Shown: positions 1 to 4,253 of the stretch, one piece after another | How the letters are laid out: every line of letters begins with the position of its first letter | Position numbering within the stretch: position 1 is the first letter of the stretch | Source of the DNA: Streptosporangiaceae bacterium | GTDB lineage: Bacteria; Actinomycetota; Actinomycetes; Streptosporangiales; Streptosporangiaceae | Length of the DNA stretch: 7,556 nt | Reading direction: 5' to 3' | Assembly (NCBI GenBank): GCA_030042885.1 | Contig: JASHYW010000733.1 | Location: 1-7,556, forward strand | The notes under the pieces: generated by a model | What the model was told of the DNA's origin: nothing | Database searches by the model: none | What the model saw: only the letters and a program-made list of their open reading frames with translations | Made by a program: the position numbers and the translations under genes

Positions 1-861
1 GGCGCCACGGAAGTGTGTATGCAGGGAGGCATCCATCCCGATCTGCCAGGAACGGCATATTTCGAAATCGCTTCCGAGGTCAAGCGTCGTTGCCCGGATC
101 TTCACGTCCATGCGTTCTCCCCGATGGAGGTGGTCAACGGCGCCTCCCGCACCGGGCTGCCGATCCGGGAGTGGCTGGTCCGGGCCAGGGAGGCGGGCGT
201 CGACTCGCTCCCAGGCACGGCGGCGGAGATCCTCGACGACGACGTGCGCTGGGTGCTGACCAAGGGCAAGCTGCCCGCCTCGGTGTGGATCGAGGTGATC
301 ACCACCGCGCACGAGCTGGGCCTGCCGACCTCGGCCACGATGATGTACGGGCACGTGGACACCCCGGCGCACTGGGTCGGGCACCTGCGCGTGATCCGGT
401 CGATCCAGGAGCGGACCGGGGGCTTCACCGAGTTCGTCCTGCTGCCGTTCATCCACTCCAACGCGCCCATCTACCTGGCGGGCCTGGCCCGGCCCGGGCC
501 GACCAGGCGGGAGAACCGGGCGGTGCACGCCGTGGCCCGGCTGATGCTGCACGGGGCGATCGGCTCGGTCCAGTGCTCCTGGGTCAAGCTCGGCGACGTC
601 CTGTGCCGGGACGTGCTGCGCGGCGGCGCCAACGACCTGGGCGGCACGCTCATGGAGGAGACCATCAGCAGGATGGCCGGCGCCGACCACGGCTCCTACA
701 AGACGATCAGCCAGCTCCGGGCCATAGCCGAGCCGCTCGGCCGCCCGCTGCGCCAGCGCACCACCACCTACGGCGACGTCCCGCCCGAGCGGCTCGCGGC
801 CGCCGCCGCCAGCGACGGCGTCTGCGCCTCCGTCCGCTCCGGCCTGCCGATCCTCGCCTAA
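1..861 (+). CDS. fbiC: 7,8-didemethyl-8-hydroxy-5-deazariboflavin (Fo) synthase, CofH-type C-terminal part (5'-truncated by window edge)
   Basis: This radical-SAM enzyme makes the deazaflavin chromophore Fo of cofactor F420 from tyrosine and 5-amino-6-ribitylamino-uracil. The frame is open from base 1 and ends at TAA 859-861, giving 286 codons. It begins inside the gene at [17 protein letters not shown], so the GTG at 13 is an internal valine and not a start. Sequences typical of the CofH half are present: [11 protein letters not shown] near fragment residues 7-17, HAFSPMEV near 38-45, LPGTAAEIL near 70, [12 protein letters not shown], and [17 protein letters not shown] from residue 211. The CxxxCxxC iron-sulfur motif would lie upstream, outside the window. 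The end fits the C terminus of actinobacterial FbiC, a CofG-CofH fusion of about 850 residues, but a free-standing CofH cannot be excluded. It converges on fbiB across 68 bases. The product is nearly certain; fused versus split is not. Confidence 0.93.
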   Translation, partial: GATEVCMQGGIHPDLPGTAYFEIASEVKRRCPDLHVHAFSPMEVVNGASRTGLPIREWLVRAREAGVDSLPGTAAEILDDDVRWVLTKGKLPASVWIEVITTAHELGLPTSATMMYGHVDTPAHWVGHLRVIRSIQERTGGFTEFVLLPFIHSNAPIYLAGLARPGPTRRENRAVHAVARLMLHGAIGSVQCSWVKLGDVLCRDVLRGGANDLGGTLMEETISRMAGADHGSYKTISQLRAIAEPLGRPLRQRTTTYGDVPPERLAAAAASDGVCASVRSGLPILA

Positions 862-863
862 CC

Positions 864-894
864 CGTCATCGCGGACGTTTCGCCCGCTATGACG
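864..894. terminator. Stem-loop between converging fbiC and fbiB, probable bidirectional terminator
   Basis: CGTCAT (864-869) pairs with ATGACG (889-894). After one C/T mismatch, GCGG (871-874) pairs with CCGC (884-887), leaving a 9-base loop. It starts two bases after the fbiC stop codon and lies 35 bases from the fbiB stop codon, where a terminator shared by convergent genes belongs. There is no clear T-run on either strand, which is usual in high-GC actinobacteria. The terminator role is inferred from structure and position. Confidence 0.6.
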
Positions 895-929
895 AGGGAA
901 ACGACCCACGGTCATCCGGGACCGGGATT

Positions 930-2366
930 TCAGCGCGTCAGGAGGAAGTCGCCGGGGTCGCGCGGCGGGCGCGGGCGTGCCTGCTCGGCGGGGCGGCCGA
1001 CGGCGATGGCGCCCATGGGCCGCCAGCCGTCCGGCAGGTCCATCGCCCGGGCGGCGACATCCTGGCAGAACAGCGTGCTGGAGATCCAGGCCGAGCCGAG
1101 CCCTTCCACGGCCAGCGCGATGAGCAGGTTCTGCACGGCCGCGCCCATGGAGACCGTGAACATGGCCTGTTCCGCAGCCGAACGCCGCTGGTCGGGATAA
1201 TCGTGCGCCGCGTCGGTGACCAGGCACGGCACAACGATCAGCGGGGCGAGCCACAGCGGCTCCCCGCGGCGGATCCGGCGGGCGATCTGCTCCTGCGTGA
1301 ACCCGTCCCGCCCCAGGTCCGAGATCCAGGCCTCGCGCATCGCATCCAGCAGCGTCTCACGCGCGGCCGCCGACTCAAGGACCACGAAACGCCACGGCTG
1401 GCTGTGATGCGGCGCGGGCGCGGTCAAGGCGGTGGCGACCGCCCGGCGGACCGCCTCGCCATCGACCGGCTCGCCGGTGAACGCCCTGATGGTCCTGCGG
1501 GCCAGCGGCACGTCCGCTGATCCGTAGCGGAACATGTCCTCGTCGGCGGGCCGGATGAGGGCCTGCGCGCCCGGGCCGTCCTGCTCGGTGACCAGGCTCG
1601 CCAGTCCGTGCACCACCGCGACCGGGACCCGCAGTGACTTCCCCTTCACCAGGTCGGCGGCGCCGGCGATCTCGTCGGCCACGGCGGCGACCGTGACGTC
1701 CAGGATGTTGCCGAAGGTGTCGGCCTGGCCGCGGTAGTCGCGGACGGGAACCACGCCCGCCGCGCCGATGGCGTTGTCGGTCTGCCCGGCCCGCCACGGC
1801 CTGCCCATCGTGTCGCTGATGATGACGCCGAGCCTGCGGCCGGTCCGGGCCTGCAGCGCCTTGCGCAGCCGCCTGGCCGACTCGTCGGGGTCCTCGGGCA
1901 GCAGGACCACGGTTCCCGGAGCCGTGTTGGACTCGTCCACGCCGGCCGCGGCCAGGACCAGGCCATGCCGGGTCTGCGCGATGGTGGTCGCGCCGCGCCT
2001 GGCCACCACCCGCGCCGTCTCCGCCTCGATGGCCTGCTCACGGGAGGCGGCCAGCACCCGGCCCTCGGCCTTGCTCACGATCTTCGAGGTGATGACCAGG
2101 ATGTCGCCGTCGAGCAGGGCCGGAGCAGCATCAGCGATGAGCCGGGCCAGGTCGCTGTCCGTGGTGATCTCGGGCAGCCCGGTGACCGGGGCGACCGTGA
2201 CGGTGTTGGCCTCGCGGGGACGATCCCCAGTGCTTGCCCCGGGGGGACGATCCCCCCCAGACCCCCCCTGCTCACGGGGGGGCTGCCCGCCTCCCCGTAC
2301 CCCCCTGGCCCCCCTGGCCTCCCTGGCCTCCCTGGCCCCCCTGGCCCCCCTGGCCCCCTCAGTCAC
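930..2366 (-). CDS. fbiB: Coenzyme F420:L-glutamate ligase / dehydro-F420-0 reductase (bifunctional FbiB)
   Basis: The N-terminal domain adds glutamates to F420-0 using GTP. The C-terminal FMN nitroreductase-like domain reduces dehydro-F420-0 in actinobacteria. The product is 478 residues. The ligase (CofE-like) domain starts near residue 56 ([12 protein letters not shown]) and shows [11 protein letters not shown] (93-103), [16 protein letters not shown] (132-147) and [18 protein letters not shown] (184-201). The reductase domain starts near residue 290 (RRTIRAF) with PHHSQPWR at 319-326. The GTG start overlaps the fbiA stop as GTGA, with GGAG five bases upstream. I find no other in-frame ATG or GTG before the conserved core, so this start is well supported. 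Oddly, residues 1-54 are a low-complexity extension rich in Gly, Ala, Arg and Pro, encoded by tandem repeats and GC palindromes. Without it the protein is about 425 residues, near the size of mycobacterial FbiB (448). Likely co-transcribed with fbiA and translationally coupled to it. Confidence 0.95.
   Translation of the reverse strand: MTEGARGARGAREAREARGARGVRGGGQPPREQGGSGGDRPPGASTGDRPREANTVTVAPVTGLPEITTDSDLARLIADAAPALLDGDILVITSKIVSKAEGRVLAASREQAIEAETARVVARRGATTIAQTRHGLVLAAAGVDESNTAPGTVVLLPEDPDESARRLRKALQARTGRRLGVIISDTMGRPWRAGQTDNAIGAAGVVPVRDYRGQADTFGNILDVTVAAVADEIAGAADLVKGKSLRVPVAVVHGLASLVTEQDGPGAQALIRPADEDMFRYGSADVPLARRTIRAFTGEPVDGEAVRRAVATALTAPAPHHSQPWRFVVLESAAARETLLDAMREAWISDLGRDGFTQEQIARRIRRGEPLWLAPLIVVPCLVTDAAHDYPDQRRSAAEQAMFTVSMGAAVQNLLIALAVEGLGSAWISSTLFCQDVAARAMDLPDGWRPMGAIAVGRPAEQARPRPPRDPGDFLLTR
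2216..2282. repeat. Cluster of GC-rich palindromes inside the fbiB 5' coding end
   Basis: Three inverted repeats are packed into 67 bases. GGGGACGATCCCC lies at 2216-2228. A longer version of the same motif with six G and six C lies at 2241-2257. A C7/G7 stem with a 7-base loop lies at 2262-2282. The ACGAT centre flanked by G- and C-runs occurs twice, 25 bases apart. They look like the GC-rich palindromic elements often found between genes in actinomycetes, yet here they are translated in frame as part of fbiB residues 29-51. In mRNA they would form strong hairpins about 85-150 bases after the start codon. Confidence 0.75.
2301..2354. repeat. Six-copy 9-bp tandem repeat at the start of fbiB
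   Basis: Six head-to-tail 9-bp units start at 2301, 2310, 2319, 2328, 2337 and 2346. The plus-strand unit is CCCCCTGGC; units 3 and 4 have CTCCCTGGC. Read as fbiB on the minus strand they encode a Gly/Glu-Ala-Arg tripeptide repeat at about residues 4-22. Because the unit is a multiple of three, copy number can change without breaking the frame. The array begins a few codons after the GTG start. Confidence 0.92.
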
Positions 2367-2376
2367 CTCAGCTCCA
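2363..2376 (-). promoter_or_regulatory. fbiB ribosome binding site and stop/start overlap
   Basis: On the minus strand GGAG (2375-2372) is followed by five bases and then GTG at 2366. The last two bases of that GTG plus the following A (2365-2363) form the TGA stop of fbiA. The GTGA overlap with a Shine-Dalgarno inside the last fbiA codons is a standard translational-coupling arrangement and fixes the fbiB start. Confidence 0.8.
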
Positions 2377-3310
2377 GGGCCAGGTCCAGGGCCGCACGGG
2401 CGATCGCGGTGGTGGCCGGCAGATCGCGCATGAACAGCGGCACGGCGCGGACCTCGATACCCGCTAGCGCCAGGTCGTCGGCCGCGGCCTTGTCCTGGTC
2501 ATCGACCAGCCAGCCGTCGATCAGCTCCGGTCCGTAGTGCGCGCCGACCGCGGCGGCCGATGTGGCGACGCCGATCACGGCCAGGCAGGCGTCGGCCATT
2601 CCGCGCACCGGCGCGCCACCGACGATGGGCGAGACGCCCACCACGGTCTTGGCCGCGACCGCCGTCCTGATGCCGGGAACGGCCAGGATGGTGCCGATGC
2701 TCACCACCGGGTTCGACGGCGGGAACAAGATCACGTCCGCGTCGCCGATCGCCTCGAGCACCCCCGGTGCCGGGGCCGCGTCGGCGGCGCCTACGGCGGT
2801 GATGGCCACCGCGGGCGTCTGCGCGTGCATGCGCACCCACCACTCCTGGAAATGAACCGTGTGCCGGCCCTCGGCGTCCTGCAGCACGACGTGCGTCTCG
2901 ATGGGGTCATCGGACATCGGGAGCAGCCGCACTCCCGGCCGCCACCGCTGGCACAGCCGCTCGGTGACGGCCGACAGCGGATGGCCGGACGCCAGCAACT
3001 GGCTGCGCAGGATGTGGGTGGCGAAGTCCCGGTCACCGAGCGTGAACCAGTCCGGGCTCGCGCCATAGGCGGCCAGCTCCGCCCGGACGCTGAAGGTCTC
3101 ATCGGTCCGGCCCCAGCCCTGCTGCTCGTCGATGCCCCCGCCGAGTGTGTACATGACGGTGTCGAGGTCCGGGCAGACCCGCAGGCCGAACAGCGTGATG
3201 TCGTCGCCGGTATTGCCGATGACCGTGAGTTCGGCGTCCGGGGCCGCTCGCTTCAGGCCGCGGAGGAAGCGCGCGGCGCCCACGCCGCCCGCGAGCACAG
3301 TGATGCGCAT
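2363..3310 (-). CDS. fbiA: 2-phospho-L-lactate / phosphoenolpyruvate transferase of F420 biosynthesis (FbiA/CofD)
   Basis: FbiA moves the phospho(enol)lactyl group from a guanosine-diphosphate-activated donor made by FbiD/CofC onto Fo, forming dehydro-F420-0 or F420-0. It is a cytoplasmic enzyme of 315 residues, normal for the family. Seen in the sequence: the N-terminal nucleotide-binding loop [14 protein letters not shown] (6-19), GNTGDD (32-37) with the metal-ligand aspartates, [11 protein letters not shown] (48-58), and the family hallmark [16 protein letters not shown] (194-209). A TGA stop lies in frame two codons upstream of the ATG at 3310, and the family begins exactly MRITVLAGG, so the start is secure. 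No Shine-Dalgarno is visible in the 20 bases upstream (GACAGACTTTGACGT just before ATG), so initiation may be leaderless or SD-independent. It is first in the fbiA-fbiB unit and divergent from whiB. Confidence 0.97.
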   Translation of the reverse strand: MRITVLAGGVGAARFLRGLKRAAPDAELTVIGNTGDDITLFGLRVCPDLDTVMYTLGGGIDEQQGWGRTDETFSVRAELAAYGASPDWFTLGDRDFATHILRSQLLASGHPLSAVTERLCQRWRPGVRLLPMSDDPIETHVVLQDAEGRHTVHFQEWWVRMHAQTPAVAITAVGAADAAPAPGVLEAIGDADVILFPPSNPVVSIGTILAVPGIRTAVAAKTVVGVSPIVGGAPVRGMADACLAVIGVATSAAAVGAHYGPELIDGWLVDDQDKAAADDLALAGIEVRAVPLFMRDLPATTAIARAALDLALELR

Positions 3311-3326
3311 ACGTCAAAGTCTGTCA

Positions 3327-3441
3327 GGCCCGCCCCTGGCCCTCTGTCCGGCCCGCTCCTGGCCCTCTGTCCGGCCCGCTCCTGGCCCCCTGTCCGGCCC
3401 GCTCCTGGCCCCCTGTCCGGCCCAGGCCTGGTCCCGGCGCC
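3327..3441. repeat. 23-bp tandem repeat upstream of fbiA (four good copies plus a decayed fifth)
   Basis: Units start at 3327, 3350, 3373 and 3396 and are 23 bp each, with single-base differences. Each reads GGCCCGCTCCTGGCC, then CTC or CCC, then TGTCC; unit 1 has CCC for CTC in the first part. The segment 3419-3441 is a degenerate fifth copy, and 3321-3326 (CTGTCA) resembles the end of a preceding unit. The array begins 17 bases upstream of the fbiA ATG, so it lies in the fbiA leader or promoter. Units abut without spacers, so this is not a CRISPR. Confidence 0.93.
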
Positions 3442-3591
3442 GACGCCACCCACTCCACTCCCGGACCCGCGACCGCAGTGGCCGCTGATACCAGCGCGGC
3501 TCTTGGTGCTGATGTGCTCGGTGCCTCCCGGTTTCCCAGGTGGTTTATCTCGCATCTCAGGCAACGGAGCGACCATTATCACCTTCCTGGC

Positions 3592-3621
3592 TTGACTTGA
3601 AGTAAGACACGCGAGTGTAAT
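3592..3621 (+). promoter_or_regulatory. Probable housekeeping-type promoter of whiB
   Basis: TTGACT (3592-3597), matching the -35 consensus at five of six positions, is separated by 18 bases from TGTAAT (3616-3621), a good -10. It lies in the most AT-rich stretch of the window, and a start near 3628 gives a leader of about 68 bases before the GTG. The spacer contains GACAC at 3606-3610, the five-base core known for WhiA binding; it is too short to prove anything. ACAC/GTGT arms (3607-3618) overlap the -10. Confidence 0.6.
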
Positions 3622-3630
3622 TTCATTGAT

Positions 3631-3642
3631 GTGATTTCTCAC
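3631..3642. promoter_or_regulatory. Small palindrome GTGA-N4-TCAC near the whiB transcription start
   Basis: GTGA (3631-3634) and TCAC (3639-3642) flank TTTC. The site sits just downstream of the predicted start point, where a repressor or roadblock operator would act. Arms of only four bases can occur by chance, and the half-site order is opposite to the usual BldD box, so no regulator is named. Confidence 0.3.
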
Positions 3643-3682
3643 CTCTGGGGAGTGGCGGGAACCGGGGGGCTCCGGATCGGGA

Positions 3683-3698
3683 GGGAGGATGTGCTGTG
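3683..3698 (+). promoter_or_regulatory. whiB ribosome binding site and GTG start
   Basis: GGGAGG at 3683-3688 is followed by seven bases and GTG at 3696. This strong Shine-Dalgarno fixes the start. The nearby GTG at 3691 is out of frame. Confidence 0.85.
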
Positions 3699-3971
3699 AC
3701 TGAGGTCATCGTCCCGCTGGCGCAGGTGCTGGTCAGCCCGGATGATGTCGACGAGCTGGGCTGGCAGGACCAGGCGCTGTGCGCGCAGACAGATCCGGAG
3801 GCGTTCTTCCCGGAAAAGGGAGGATCGACCCGGGAGGCCAAGCGGGTGTGCCGGAGTTGCGAGGTCCGCGCCGAGTGCCTGGAGTACGCCCTGGAGCATG
3901 ACGAGCGGTTCGGCATCTGGGGCGGCATGTCGGAGCGGGAACGTCGGCGCCTGAAGCGCCAGGCCGTCTAG
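3696..3971 (+). CDS. whiB: WhiB-family iron-sulfur transcriptional regulator (WhiB/WhiB2 type)
   Basis: A 91-residue Wbl protein. Four cysteines at 29, 52, 55 and 61, in the pattern C-x22-C-x2-C-x5-C, should hold a [4Fe-4S] cluster. GIWGG at 73-77 is the Wbl turn that contacts the principal sigma factor. The basic tail ERERRRLKRQ (80-89) is the presumed DNA-binding part. CAQTDPEAFFPEKGGSTREAK and ECLEYALEHDERFGIWGG match the Streptomyces WhiB / mycobacterial WhiB2 (WhmD) branch. In Streptomyces this branch acts with WhiA to start sporulation septation; in mycobacteria it is needed for normal division. Its position divergent from fbiA-fbiB matches whiB2-fbiA-fbiB in M. tuberculosis, which supports the subgroup call. 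It has its own promoter and a strong ribosome binding site. Confidence 0.95.
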   Translation: MTEVIVPLAQVLVSPDDVDELGWQDQALCAQTDPEAFFPEKGGSTREAKRVCRSCEVRAECLEYALEHDERFGIWGGMSERERRRLKRQAV

Positions 3972-3986
3972 GCAGCAGACATCACG

Positions 3987-4015
3987 CGTTCGGCCTGCTG
4001 ACCACGTTCGGCCTG
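3987..4015. repeat. 11-bp direct repeat downstream of whiB
   Basis: CGTTCGGCCTG occurs at 3987-3997 and again at 4005-4015, 18 bases apart start to start, in the first 45 bases after the whiB stop. It lies immediately left of the folded element at 4019. It may be a duplicated protein-binding site or decayed repeat; the sequence does not decide. Confidence 0.6.
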
Positions 4016-4018
4016 TGA

Positions 4019-4117
4019 GCGTTATTCAGGACCGGCACGCGAGTACGGGCCTTCCGGGCCCGTGCGAGCGGCCGGTGCGTGGCTACGGCGGGAACCGTCG
4101 CGGGATCTGAATAACGC
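4019..4117. other. 99-bp nested inverted-repeat element (candidate structured RNA or cis element)
   Basis: Perfect 11-bp arms GCGTTATTCAG (4019-4029) and CTGAATAACGC (4107-4117) enclose further pairing. ACCGGC (4031-4036), a bulged A, and CGC (4038-4040) pair with GCGGCCGGT (4068-4076). Then GAGT faces GCGA, allowing tandem G-A pairs. Then ACGGGCC (4045-4051) pairs with GGCCCGT (4057-4063) around TTCCG. A weaker hairpin, ACGG (4085-4088) with CCGT (4095-4098), completes a three-way junction. The outer arms are unusually AT-rich for this DNA. The element starts 48 bases after whiB and ends 137 bases before the glycosyltransferase start. It could be a leader RNA, a small RNA, a terminator complex or a small mobile repeat. 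I do not recognise a known RNA family. Confidence 0.55.
4031..4076 (+). terminator. Strong GC hairpin after whiB, possible terminator
   Basis: This is the long arm of the folded element: six pairs, one bulged A, three pairs, a four-by-four internal segment, seven pairs and a five-base loop. It is the strongest hairpin I see downstream of whiB and could end its transcript. It has no T-run after it, and its nesting inside the 11-bp arms suggests it may do more than terminate. Confidence 0.35.
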
Positions 4118-4253
4118 GAACTTTTGAATTGAGCGCTGTGTATGGTTGGTGCTGTCGTGAACGCACGGGGGTTTGCCGTTCGCGTAGTACACGCGCTCTT
4201 GCCGGGTAGACAGCCGCGCGGAGCGCCGTTGCCCACGCCACCAGACAGGACCC

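Larger units (their letters stand above)
3311..3695. other. Divergent intergenic region between fbiA and whiB
   Basis: These 385 bases contain no gene I can support. The left third (to about 3441) is a GC-rich tandem repeat in the presumed fbiA leader. The right part (about 3540-3650) is clearly more AT-rich and carries the whiB promoter. On the minus strand GATAAT (3580-3575) could be a -10 for fbiA, but I see no convincing -35, and it would give a leader of about 260 bases. A 129-codon minus-strand ORF crossing the region is repeat-derived and does not look real. Confidence 0.7.
3972..4253. other. Intergenic region between whiB and the glycosyltransferase
   Basis: These 282 bases hold the direct repeat and the 99-bp folded element described separately. 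The remaining 4118-4253 presumably includes the glycosyltransferase promoter. I see TTGAAT (4124-4129) and TATGGT (4141-4146), but their 11-base spacing is too short for a pair, so no promoter is called. An ATG at 4142 opens a frame that merely runs out of phase into the glycosyltransferase gene and has no sensible protein. Confidence 0.6.

Noticed and set aside
15..1520. 501-codon plus-strand frame across the left end
   Set aside because: It runs out of phase through fbiC and antisense to fbiB, is Arg/Gly/Ala-rich, and has no domain. Both true genes are strongly supported.
2234..2467. Plus-strand ORF encoding a striking Trp-Pro-Pro repeat
   Set aside because: The repeat is only the 9-bp array read on the wrong strand. 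FbiB on the minus strand explains the region.
3327..3441. CRISPR array
   Set aside because: The 23-bp units abut directly with no spacers and there are no cas genes. It is a simple tandem repeat.
2537..3595. 352-codon plus-strand frame opposite fbiA
   Set aside because: Antisense shadow of fbiA that continues through the 23-bp repeat. Its product is His/Arg/Gly-rich low complexity.
3253..3642. 129-codon minus-strand frame as a possible leader peptide for fbiA
   Set aside because: Mostly translated 23-bp repeats, begins inside the whiB promoter, has no clear ribosome binding site and ends out of frame within fbiA.
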